A stretch of DNA of 64,000 bases. Source: Shinella zoogloeoides. Its GTDB lineage: Bacteria; Pseudomonadota; Alphaproteobacteria; Rhizobiales; Rhizobiaceae. A model generated the notes under the pieces. It had not been told where the DNA came from and did no database searches. It worked only from the letters and a program-made list of their open reading frames with translations. The DNA lies in the NCBI RefSeq assembly GCF_003574625.1, contig NZ_QNUJ01000001.1, positions 1 to 64,000 on the forward strand, read 5' to 3'. The position numbers and the translations under genes are program-made. Shown piece after piece: positions 57,317-64,000 of this stretch (the first letter of the stretch is position 1; each line of letters starts with the position of its first letter).

Positions 57317-57367
57317 ATATAGCGCTGGCCAAGCCGGAAACATCGATATATCCAAGGGGATATGACG
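57317..57367 (+). promoter_or_regulatory. ModE-type operator upstream of modA
   Basis: CGATATAT (57344-57351) and ATATGACG (57360-57367) flank an 8-bp centre, the same 8-8-8 layout as the E. coli modA operator. A further half site, ATATAGCG, lies at 57317-57324. Repression by molybdate-bound ModE is expected. Confidence 0.75.
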
Positions 57368-57399
57368 TTGCCGCAAGGGCAGGAAAAGGGAGAACAGGA

Positions 57400-58173
57400 A
57401 TGAACCGTCGTCTGCTTCTGAAACTGGTCGTCGCCGCCTTCGCGGCCATGCCGCTCGCCCTGCCGGCCGCCGCCGCGGAGAAGGTCACCGTCTTCGCCGC
57501 CGCCAGCCTCAAGAACGCGCTCGATGCCGCCAATGCCGCCTGGCAGAAGGAAACCGGCAACGAGACGGCCGTCTCCTATGCCGCAAGCTCGGCGCTCGCC
57601 AAGCAGATCGAGGCGGCCGCGCCCGCCGATCTCTTCATCTCGGCAGACCTTGCCTGGATGGACTACGTCGCCGAGAAGAAGCTTATCAAGGACGACACCC
57701 GTTCCAACCTTCTCGGCAACCGTATCGTGCTCGTCGCGCCGAAGGACAATGCCTCGACCGTCGAGATCAAGGAAGGCTTCGACCTCGCCGGCCTCGTCGG
57801 CGACGGCAAGCTCGCCATGGGCGCGGTGGACAGCGTGCCGGCCGGCAAATACGGCAAGGCGGCGCTCGAAAAGCTCGGCGTCTGGTCCTCCGTCGAAGGC
57901 AAGGTGGCGGGCGCGGAAAGCGTGCGCGCCGCGCTCGCGCTCGTCTCGCGCGGCGAAGCGCCCTACGGCATCGTCTACGAGACGGATGCCGCCGCCGATC
58001 CGGGCGTCGCTGTCGTCGGCACCTTCCCGGAAGACAGCCATCCGCCGATCATCTATCCGGTCGCCATCCTCTCGGAATCGCAGAGCCCGGCCGCCGGCGC
58101 CTATCTCGATTTCCTGAAGTCCGACAAGGCCGCCCCCTTCTTCACCGAGCAGGGCTTCACCATCCTGAAATAG
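57400..58173 (+). CDS. modA: Molybdate ABC transporter substrate-binding protein
   Basis: A 257-residue periplasmic binding protein with a signal peptide (KLVVAAFAAMPLALPAAAA). The mature part begins EKVTVFAAASLKNALDAANA, the ModA signature, and SYAASSALAKQIEAAAPADL supplies the oxyanion-binding Ser. VDSVPAGKYGKAAL and YETDAAADPGV complete the family pattern. ATG 57400 follows AGGAAAAGGGAGAACAGGA. It is the first gene of modABC. Confidence 0.96.
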   Translation: MNRRLLLKLVVAAFAAMPLALPAAAAEKVTVFAAASLKNALDAANAAWQKETGNETAVSYAASSALAKQIEAAAPADLFISADLAWMDYVAEKKLIKDDTRSNLLGNRIVLVAPKDNASTVEIKEGFDLAGLVGDGKLAMGAVDSVPAGKYGKAALEKLGVWSSVEGKVAGAESVRAALALVSRGEAPYGIVYETDAAADPGVAVVGTFPEDSHPPIIYPVAILSESQSPAAGAYLDFLKSDKAAPFFTEQGFTILK

Positions 58174-58189
58174 GACGAGTCTCAGGAAA

Positions 58190-58212
58190 GCCCCGGATGC
58201 CATGTCCGGGGC
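58190..58212 (+). other. Stable hairpin after modA
   Basis: GCCCCGGA (58190-58197) pairs perfectly with TCCGGGGC (58205-58212) around TGCCATG. There is no T run, so it more likely protects the modA 3' end than terminates the operon. Confidence 0.7.
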
Positions 58213-58250
58213 AGTTGTATTCGACGGGGAAAAGTTTTCCCGTGAAGATG

Positions 58251-58313
58251 CCCCTCACCCTAACCCTCTCCCCGCAAGCGGGGAGAAGGTGGCCGGCAGG
58301 CCGGATGAGGGCA
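58251..58313. repeat. Repetitive palindromic element between modA and modB
   Basis: CCCCTCACCCTAACCCTCTC followed by CCCGCAAGCGGGGAGAAGG and GGCCGGCAGGCCGGATGAGG. The central hairpin CTCCCC (58268-58273) / GGGGAG (58280-58285) with a GCAAGC loop is the core of a short repeat I recognise as widespread in rhizobial and related genomes. It lies inside the modABC operon. Confidence 0.75.
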
Positions 58314-58341
58314 CACTACCCGGACGGCAATAGGAGACGGC

Positions 58342-59043
58342 GTGGACTGGTTTGCCTTGAGTGCCGAGGAATGGACGGCGATCCGGCTGAGCATCAGGGT
58401 CTCGACCGTCGCGGTCCTGGTCAGCCTGCCGCTCGGCATTCTCGTCGCGCTGGCGCTGGCGCGCGGCCGTTTCTGGGGCAAGTCGCTTCTGAACGGCGTC
58501 GTCCATCTGCCGCTGATCCTGCCGCCGGTCGTCACCGGCTTCATCCTGCTCATCCTGTTCGGCCGGCGCGGGCCCATCGGCTCGGTGCTCGCCGAATGGT
58601 TCGGCATCGTGCTCTCCTTCCGCTGGACCGGTGCGGCGCTTGCCTGCGGCGTCATGGGCTTTCCGCTCATGGTGCGCTCCATCCGCCTTTCCATCGAAGC
58701 GGTCGACCGCAAGCTGGAGGAGGCGGCCGGCACGCTCGGCGCCAGCCCCGCCTGGGTCTTCCTCACGGTGACCCTGCCGCTCATCCTGCCCGGCGTCATC
58801 GCCGGCATGATCCTCGCCTTCGCAAAGGCCATGGGCGAGTTCGGCGCGACCATCACCTTCGTATCCAACATTCCCGGCGAGACACAGACGCTCTCGGCCG
58901 CCATCTACACCTTCACCCAGGTGCCGGGCGGCGATGCCGGCGCCATGCGCCTCACCGTCGTCGCCATCGCCATTTCCATGGTCGCGCTACTCGCTTCTGA
59001 AATCCTCGCCCAGCGCCTCGGCCGCAAGGTAAACCTCGAATGA
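58342..59043 (+). CDS. modB: Molybdate ABC transporter permease
   Basis: A 233-residue inner membrane permease with about five helices. The EAA-type coupling motif is [20 protein letters not shown] followed by [20 protein letters not shown], and [20 protein letters not shown] is specific to ModB. It starts with GTG 58342 after GGAGACGGC. Its stop overlaps the modC start codon. Confidence 0.95.
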   Translation: MDWFALSAEEWTAIRLSIRVSTVAVLVSLPLGILVALALARGRFWGKSLLNGVVHLPLILPPVVTGFILLILFGRRGPIGSVLAEWFGIVLSFRWTGAALACGVMGFPLMVRSIRLSIEAVDRKLEEAAGTLGASPAWVFLTVTLPLILPGVIAGMILAFAKAMGEFGATITFVSNIPGETQTLSAAIYTFTQVPGGDAGAMRLTVVAIAISMVALLASEILAQRLGRKVNLE

Positions 59044-60113
59044 GCCTCGTCGTCGAAGCACGCCACCGGCTCGGCACCTTCGCCCTCGACGCCGCCTTCA
59101 CCTCCGATGGCGGGGTCACGGCGCTCTTCGGCCGTTCCGGCTCGGGCAAGACCTCGCTCATCCGCATCATCGCCGGCCTGACGCGCCCGGCGGAAGGCGT
59201 CGTGCGCCTCGACGACGACGTGCTGGTCGATACGGCGCGCGGCGTCTTCGTGCCGCCCCATCGCCGCCGCTTCGGCTATGTCTTCCAAGAGGCGCGGCTC
59301 TTCCCGCACCTGACCGTCCGGCAGAACCTCAATTACGGCCGCTGGTTCTCGCCGAAGGGCACGCGCCCGGAAAGCCCGGATCGTGTCGTCGGCCTGCTCG
59401 GCATCGGCGACCTCCTCGACCGCCAGCCGGCCAACCTTTCAGGTGGCGAGAAGCAGCGCGTCGCCATCGGCCGCGCGCTGCTCGCTTCCCCGCGCCTCCT
59501 GCTGATGGACGAGCCGCTCGCCGCGCTCGACGAGGAGCGCAAGGCGGAGATCCTGCCCTATCTGGAGCGCCTGCGCGACGAGGCAGGCATTCCCATCGTC
59601 TATGTCAGCCATTCCGTCGCCGAGGTCGCGCGGCTTGCCGACCGGGTCGTGCTGATGACGGGCGGCCGTGTCGAGGCGGTCGGGCCGGCCTCCGACGTGC
59701 TCGGCGGCCCCCGCCTTGCCTCCGCCGCCGACCGCCGCGAGGCGGGCAGCGTGCTGTCCGGACATGTCGAGGCGCGCGATGCGGCGCATGGCCTTGCCAC
59801 CATCCGCCTCGACGGCGGTGCGGCGATCCTTGTGCCCGGCGCTGCCGTTTCGCCCGGCGAGGCGGTGCGCCTGCGCATCCCGGCGCGCGACGTCATGGTG
59901 GCGACGGTGCGGCCGGAGGGCCTCTCCGCGCTCAACATTCTCGAAGGCACGGTGGAGACCATCGAGCCGGACGGCGAGGGCATGGCGAGCCTGCGCATCG
60001 CCTGCGGCGGCGATCACGTCCGCGCCCGCATCACGACGTTCTCCGTCGAACGGCTCGGCCTTGCGCCCGGCCTGCCGGTGCACGCCGTCATCAAGACGGT
60101 GGCGCTGGAATAG
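59040..60113 (+). CDS. modC: Molybdate ABC transporter ATP-binding protein
   Basis: A 357-residue ATPase. Walker A is [18 protein letters not shown], the signature [16 protein letters not shown], Walker [17 protein letters not shown] and the switch His in VSHSVAEV. The C-terminal third is a molybdate-binding TOBE domain ([20 protein letters not shown]), which gives feedback inhibition in ModC. It is the last gene of modABC and ends 2 bp from the convergent modE. Confidence 0.95.
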   Translation: MSLVVEARHRLGTFALDAAFTSDGGVTALFGRSGSGKTSLIRIIAGLTRPAEGVVRLDDDVLVDTARGVFVPPHRRRFGYVFQEARLFPHLTVRQNLNYGRWFSPKGTRPESPDRVVGLLGIGDLLDRQPANLSGGEKQRVAIGRALLASPRLLLMDEPLAALDEERKAEILPYLERLRDEAGIPIVYVSHSVAEVARLADRVVLMTGGRVEAVGPASDVLGGPRLASAADRREAGSVLSGHVEARDAAHGLATIRLDGGAAILVPGAAVSPGEAVRLRIPARDVMVATVRPEGLSALNILEGTVETIEPDGEGMASLRIACGGDHVRARITTFSVERLGLAPGLPVHAVIKTVALE

Positions 60114-60115
60114 GA

Positions 60116-60475
60116 TCAGTCCGCAAGGTTCGCGACCAGCCAGCCGATCTCCTCGGCAAGTGCCAAGCGCGCCTTTTCCTCCATGGCATGGTAATGCGCG
60201 ATCAGCGCCTCGCCGAAGGGCGTCAGCACCGCGCCGCCGCCCTGCTTGCCGCCGCGTTGCGATTCCACCACCGGCTGGCGGAACAGCCGGTTCATCTCGT
60301 CGACCAGCAGCCAGGCCCGGCGATAGGACATGTCCATCGCCCGCCCGCCCGCCGAGATCGAGCCCGTTTCCCTTATGTGCGAGAGAAGCTCGATCTTGCC
60401 GCGGCCGATGCGCCCTTCCGGCTCGAGCTGGATCCGGAAGATGATCTTCGGTTCGGTCTTGGCGGCTGCTGACAT
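60116..60475 (-). CDS. modE: ModE-like molybdate-responsive regulator, DNA-binding part only
   Basis: A 119-residue LysR-type winged helix protein: GRGKIELLSHIRETGSISAG, DMSYRRAWLLVDEMNRLFRQ and GAVLTPFGEALIAHY are the ModE N-terminal domain. The C-terminal molybdate-binding domains of E. coli ModE are missing, as in many alphaproteobacterial homologues. How it senses molybdate is therefore unclear; the TOBE domain of ModC or a separate small protein may help. It is convergent with modC and probably acts at the operator before modA. Confidence 0.88.
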   Translation of the reverse strand: MSAAAKTEPKIIFRIQLEPEGRIGRGKIELLSHIRETGSISAGGRAMDMSYRRAWLLVDEMNRLFRQPVVESQRGGKQGGGAVLTPFGEALIAHYHAMEEKARLALAEEIGWLVANLAD

Positions 60476-60532
60476 GAAACTGGCCCGTATGGATACGGGC
60501 CAGTTATAACAGCGTTTTCCGCGGATTAAAGC

Positions 60533-61870
60533 TCAGGCTGCCCGCTTGAGGGCATCGCCGAGGATCGAGACGATGTCTTCGAAATGCTTCTTCTCGGCGA
60601 TCAGCGGCGGCGAGAAGGCGATGATGTCGCCGGTGACGCGGATCAGCAGGCCCTTCTCGAAGCAGTCGACGAAGACGTCATAGGCGCGCGCGCCTGGTGC
60701 GCCGTCGCGAGGTGCCAGCTCGATGCCGGCGATGAGGCCGATGGTGCGGATGTCGATGACGTGCGGCAGGCCCTTCAGCGAATGCATCGCCGCATGCCAC
60801 GCGTCCTGCAGCTCGGCACCGCGGGTGAAGAGGCCCTCGTCGCGGTAGATGTCGAGCGTCGCGATGCCCGCCGCGCAGGCCGCCGGATGGCCGGAATAGG
60901 TGTAGCCGTGGAAAAGCTCGATGGCGTTTTCCGGCCCATGCATCAGCGCGTCGTGCACCTTGCGGCTGGCGAAGACCGCGCCCATCGGGATCGCGCCGTT
61001 GGTAAGGCCCTTGGCGGTCGTCACGAGGTCCGGCGTCACGCCGAAATAGTCGGTGGCGAAGGCGGCGCCCAGGCGGCCGAAGCCGGTGATAACCTCGTCG
61101 AAGATCAAGAGGATGCCGTGCCTGTCGCAGATCGCGCGCAGCTTTTCGAGATAGCCCTTCGGCGGGATGAGGACGCCCGTGGAGCCGGCGACGGGCTCGA
61201 CGATGCAGGCGGCGATGGTTTCCGCGCCGTGCAGGGCGACGAGCCGTTCGAGATCGTCAGCCAGTTCCGCGCCATGCTCCGGCTGGCCCTTCACATAGGC
61301 GTTCTTGGAGAGGTCATGCGTGTGGCGCAGGTGATCCGAGCCGGCAAGCTGCGGGAAGACGCGGCGATTGTTGACGATGCCGCCGACCGAGATGCCGCCG
61401 AAGCCGACGCCGTGATAGCCGCGCTCGCGGCCGATGAGGCGCGTGCGCGTGCCCTGGCCGATGGCGCGCTGGTAGGCGATGGCGATCTTCAGGGCCGTGT
61501 CGACCGATTCGGAGCCGGAGCCCGTGTAGAACACGCGGTCGAGCTTGGCGCCCTCGGGGCCGGGCGCGATTTCTGCGAGCCGCTCGGCGAAGTCGAAGGC
61601 GATCGGATGGCCCATCTGGAAGGACGGCGCGAAATCCATTTGCGTCAACTGGCGCTCGACGGCGGCGGCGATCTGCCGGCGGCCATGGCCGGCGTTGCAG
61701 CACCACAGGCCCGCGGTGCCGTCGAGGACCGTGCGGCCGTCGGTGCTGGTGTAATACATGCCCTCGGCGCTCGCGAGCAGGCGCGGCGCGGCCTTGAACT
61801 GGCGATTGGCGGTAAACGGCATCCAGTAGCTGTCGAGCACCGGTGCGTTGGGTTTGTTGTGAACGTTCAT
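60533..61870 (-). CDS. Class III omega-aminotransferase (beta-alanine/putrescine-pyruvate type)
   Basis: A 445-residue PLP aminotransferase. The beginning SYWMPFTANRQFKAAPRLLA is typical of omega-amino acid:pyruvate aminotransferases. FYTGSGSESVDTALKIAIAY and GYHGVGFGGISVGG precede IACIVEPVAGSTGVLIPPKG and the acidic/Lys motifs IFDEVITGFGRLG and TTAKGLTNGAIPMGAV (PLP Lys). It moves amino groups from beta-alanine or diamines to pyruvate. ATG 61870 follows GGGAGGAGATCTGCC. A PuuR-like regulator is divergent from it. Confidence 0.92.
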   Translation of the reverse strand: MNVHNKPNAPVLDSYWMPFTANRQFKAAPRLLASAEGMYYTSTDGRTVLDGTAGLWCCNAGHGRRQIAAAVERQLTQMDFAPSFQMGHPIAFDFAERLAEIAPGPEGAKLDRVFYTGSGSESVDTALKIAIAYQRAIGQGTRTRLIGRERGYHGVGFGGISVGGIVNNRRVFPQLAGSDHLRHTHDLSKNAYVKGQPEHGAELADDLERLVALHGAETIAACIVEPVAGSTGVLIPPKGYLEKLRAICDRHGILLIFDEVITGFGRLGAAFATDYFGVTPDLVTTAKGLTNGAIPMGAVFASRKVHDALMHGPENAIELFHGYTYSGHPAACAAGIATLDIYRDEGLFTRGAELQDAWHAAMHSLKGLPHVIDIRTIGLIAGIELAPRDGAPGARAYDVFVDCFEKGLLIRVTGDIIAFSPPLIAEKKHFEDIVSILGDALKRAA

Positions 61871-61887
61871 GGCAGATCTCCTCCCAA

Positions 61888-61980
61888 AGCAATTCCAGCA
61901 AAAGTGCGTAGCGGTTCTGCGTCCGGAATTGCGAAAAACGAAAAGGGTAGAGCGTTTTCGCGAGAAAGCGGAAATGCTCT
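61888..61980. repeat. Palindromic intergenic repeat, copy 2
   Basis: Starts AGCAATTCCAGCAAAAGTGC and ends AAATGCTCT, with GTCCGGAATTGCGAAAAAC in the middle and a hairpin AGCGTTTTCGCGAGAAAGCG. It matches the layout of the element at 34045-34151. It lies between the omega-aminotransferase and its divergent regulator, so it is part of their control region. Confidence 0.75.
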
Positions 61981-62109
61981 GGCTGAGGGATTGACGCCAT
62001 GATTTGCCATGCCGAACAAGTCCTTTTCTGGTTGACGTCAAGCGCTTGAAATTAAAAGATGGAGGAGCATCGGTTTTCGCTATTTCGAACATCTGAAACA
62101 GGAAGTGCC

Positions 62110-62658
62110 ATGTCGGTCGATATCGGAGGCAGGCTGCGCCATCTGCGCATGGCCCACAATCTCTCCCAGCGGGAGCTCGCCAAGCGCGCCGGCGTCACCA
62201 ATTCGACGATCTCGCTGATCGAATCGAATGCCTCGAACCCATCGGTCGGCGCCCTCAAGCGCATCCTCGACGGCATCCCGATCGGCCTTGCGGAATTCTT
62301 CGCCTTCGAGCCAGATCGCCCGCGAAAGGCGTTCTACCGGGCGGACGAGCTGACGGAGATCGGCAAGGGCGGCATTTCCTACCGCCAGATCGGCGACAAC
62401 CTCTTCGGCCGCAGCCTGCAGATATTGAAGGAGTGCTACCAGTCCGGCGCCGATACCGGAAAGGTGCCATTGGTGCATGAGGGGGAGGAGGGCGGCATCG
62501 TGCTGTCCGGTCGCCTCGAAGTGACCGTCGACGACGAGCGCCGCATCCTCGGCCCGGGCGATGCCTACTATTTCGAAAGCCGCCGTCCGCACCGCTTCCG
62601 CTGCGTCGGCCCGGTGCCCTGCGAGGTCATCAGCGCCTGCACCCCGCCGACCTTCTGA
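62110..62658 (+). CDS. XRE-family cupin regulator, PuuR-like
   Basis: A 182-residue regulator: helix-turn-helix LRHLRMAHNLSQRELAKRAG and NSTISLIESNASNPSVGALK, then a linker and a cupin (GEEGGIVLSGRLEVTVDDER; GDAYYFESRRPHRFRCVG). Length and domain order match PuuR, which represses putrescine use. ATG 62110 follows AGGAAGTGCC. It is divergent from the omega-aminotransferase, its likely target. Confidence 0.88.
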   Translation: MSVDIGGRLRHLRMAHNLSQRELAKRAGVTNSTISLIESNASNPSVGALKRILDGIPIGLAEFFAFEPDRPRKAFYRADELTEIGKGGISYRQIGDNLFGRSLQILKECYQSGADTGKVPLVHEGEEGGIVLSGRLEVTVDDERRILGPGDAYYFESRRPHRFRCVGPVPCEVISACTPPTF

Positions 62659-62663
62659 AAGAA

Positions 62664-62688
62664 GAAAGCCCGCCGGAGGCGGGCTTTC
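62664..62688. terminator. Terminator between the PuuR-like gene and yegP
   Basis: GAAAGCCCGCC (62664-62674) pairs with GGCGGGCTTTC (62678-62688), loop GGA. It lies between convergent genes. Confidence 0.8.
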
Positions 62689-62703
62689 GGGAAATGCGGC
62701 GGA

Positions 62704-62886
62704 TCAGGCCTGAGTGTTGTCCTCGACCGGCGCATCGGGGCCGTTCTTCTTGATCGAATCGATGGCGTTCTGCGCGCTGGCCTTGCTGGAATAGCCTTCC
62801 GTCGAGAACATGATCTCGCTGTTGTACTTGAAGCGAACGCGGAATTCGCCGGCCTTGTCCTTGTAGATTTCAAACTTGTGCGCCAT
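62704..62886 (-). CDS. yegP: YegP-family (DUF1508) small protein
   Basis: A 60-residue protein: KFEIYKDKAGEFRVRFKYNS, then EGYSSKASAQNAIDSIKKNG, one complete UPF0339/DUF1508 unit (E. coli YegP has two). The fold is a small beta-sheet with a helix; the biochemical role is unknown, with stress links reported. ATG 62886 follows AAAAGGGAAGCCC. Confidence 0.93.
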   Translation of the reverse strand: MAHKFEIYKDKAGEFRVRFKYNSEIMFSTEGYSSKASAQNAIDSIKKNGPDAPVEDNTQA

Positions 62887-63024
62887 GGGCTTCCCTTTTC
62901 CCGGAATGTGAATCAGACGCGCTGAACGTGCCAGCGGCAACGGGCACTGACAAGAGCGCTGGTTGAAAAGTCCGCAGCAAATTGAAAGCGCCGGTTGGCG
63001 GGGCAGGCACGCTATTGACGAGTA

Positions 63025-63726
63025 TCAGGGCCTGTGCGCCGGCTCGTCGTCCGCCGGGTGCCCGCCCATTCCAAGGCCGCCGCCCATGCCGCCTCCACCT
63101 CCCATACCCATGCCGCCGCCGCCACCGCCACCGCCGCTGCGCGCGCCTTCCTTGCCGCGCTCCGCCTTGCCCCGGCTGCTGCCGCCAGACGGGCGGGCCG
63201 GGCCTTGCCTCGGGATGGCAAGGTCCGCGGGAACCGGATCGAGATCGAGGGCGCCGCGAATGAAGGCGCGAAGGGAGACGACGAGATCATGGGTGTGCAC
63301 CGGCCGGCCGGCGACCAGCTCCCGCACCGCCTTTTCCGCGAGCCGGACCTGCTCCTCGGTGCCGAGCAGCATGATGTCGGAAAGCGCCGCCTCCACATCG
63401 TCCCGGATGCGGCGGCTGCGCTCGGAGCTGGCAGAAAGATCGACGTCGCCTTCGACCGTTGCCTGCGGCTCCGCCCTCTGGCGCAGGTCGCGCAAATGGG
63501 TGGGATCGACCGCGAGATTGCCGGTGAAGGAGCCGCCGAGCGTCTTGTAGGCCGCGATCAGGGTGCGCAGGCGCTCGTTGATCTGCCGGTTCGCGCGCTC
63601 CCGCCGCTGCTGGATCGTCACCATCATGACAAGGCGGATGCCGATGCTGATGAGCGTGAACAGCGCCAGGCCGATCAGCGTGACGAGAAGGCTGTGCCAG
63701 GAAGTGAAATCGAGATTGCGCAGCAC
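63025..63726 (-). CDS. Membrane protein of unknown function with glycine/methionine-rich tail
   Basis: A 233-residue protein. One N-terminal transmembrane helix (LLVTLIGLALFTLISIGIRL) is followed by a basic helix (QQRRERANRQINERLRTLIA) and an acidic helical domain (about residues 90-165). The last 40 residues are low-complexity: eight glycines in a row, then GMGMGGGGGMGGGLGMGG and HPADDEPAHRP. The soluble part has no fold I recognise. It stands alone on the minus strand. Confidence 0.78.
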   Translation of the reverse strand: MLRNLDFTSWHSLLVTLIGLALFTLISIGIRLVMMVTIQQRRERANRQINERLRTLIAAYKTLGGSFTGNLAVDPTHLRDLRQRAEPQATVEGDVDLSASSERSRRIRDDVEAALSDIMLLGTEEQVRLAEKAVRELVAGRPVHTHDLVVSLRAFIRGALDLDPVPADLAIPRQGPARPSGGSSRGKAERGKEGARSGGGGGGGGMGMGGGGGMGGGLGMGGHPADDEPAHRP

Positions 63727-64000
63727 GTTGCAGGAATCCTTGAAATGGGGACGGACGGGCCGAATCTGTCCTGCCGCCGAGGATTGCGCAATGCCGGCAT
63801 CGAAAATACCGTCGCCGGGCGCTTCGCATGGTCTGGCGCAAGGCCGCCGGGTAGGTCATGTTTCAACCTTGTCCGAAAAGGGCGATGAGGTGAAAGATGG
63901 TGGACGGGTCACTCGCACCTGGGCGGCCGGGGATAGCGGCGCGCTGGACATCAAGCGCCAAGAGCGGTGTCGGAACCGCGCTCTCGTTCCGCAGCCCGCT
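63727..64000. other. Right edge of the window, no gene seen
   Basis: 274 bp without a convincing reading frame, RNA gene or terminator. It contains the promoter side of the preceding membrane-protein gene. Confidence 0.4.

Overview
The window is GC-rich, densely packed DNA from an alphaproteobacterium of the order Hyphomicrobiales, most likely the family Rhizobiaceae (Rhizobium/Shinella/Ensifer type). The main reasons are a rhamnose locus with the rhaRSTPQUK / rhaDI arrangement known from Rhizobium leguminosarum, the carboxynorspermidine polyamine genes, a che operon carrying two chemoreceptors, and short palindromic intergenic repeats of the kind common in rhizobia. It looks chromosomal or chromid-like. 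I saw no IS element, integrase, plasmid origin, CRISPR array, tRNA or rRNA.

Layout. 1-2.9 kb: the end of a cysteine-synthase-family gene, a Rieske oxygenase and a methylenetetrahydrofolate-reductase-like gene. 3.0-7.4 kb: a cobalamin riboswitch followed by class Ib ribonucleotide reductase nrdHIEF. 7.6-11.3 kb: glutathione-independent formaldehyde dehydrogenase, a histidine-phosphatase-family gene lacking its catalytic His, then a second, compact cobalamin riboswitch ahead of cbtB-cbtA and an exported unknown. 11.3-16.5 kb: a PrmB-type methyltransferase, an RsuA-type pseudouridine synthase and a MacAB efflux pair. 16.5-27.3 kb: the complete L-rhamnose transport and catabolism locus. 27.4-30.7 kb: a small unknown protein, a GreA/GreB-family factor and two polyamine genes. 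31.1-34.6 kb: a metal P-type ATPase, an SCO protein and a MerR regulator, with a MerR-type promoter. 34.9-44.1 kb: two L,D-transpeptidase lipoproteins, a cytosine-deaminase-like amidohydrolase, a dimethylglycine-dehydrogenase-like flavoenzyme, ChrA, an XRE-cupin regulator and an aminotransferase. 44.2-44.8 kb: a DUF1127 gene followed by four stem-loops, each showing CCTCCTCCC in its loop (a 'cuckoo' sRNA array). 45-57.2 kb: a ParA-like ATPase, a nine-gene che operon and a divergent soluble MCP-like protein. 57.3-60.5 kb: modABC with a ModE-type operator and a short modE. 60.5-64 kb: an omega-aminotransferase with a divergent PuuR-like regulator, YegP and a glycine-tailed membrane protein.

How the parts fit. 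Two B12-responsive leaders suggest that cobalt import and the B12-independent reductase are switched on together when cobalamin is scarce. Several genes handle methyl groups or C1 units: the Rieske demethylase candidate, the MTHFR-like protein, FdhA and the DMGDH-like enzyme. The cuckoo array is notable beside them because related Rhodobacter sRNAs were reported to affect C1 metabolism. The strongest items for follow-up are the cuckoo/DUF1127 locus, the paired B12 leaders, the histidine-phosphatase homologue with an altered RHG motif, the phased operator region of the rhamnose divergon, the near-identical tandem chemoreceptors and the soluble MCP-like protein.
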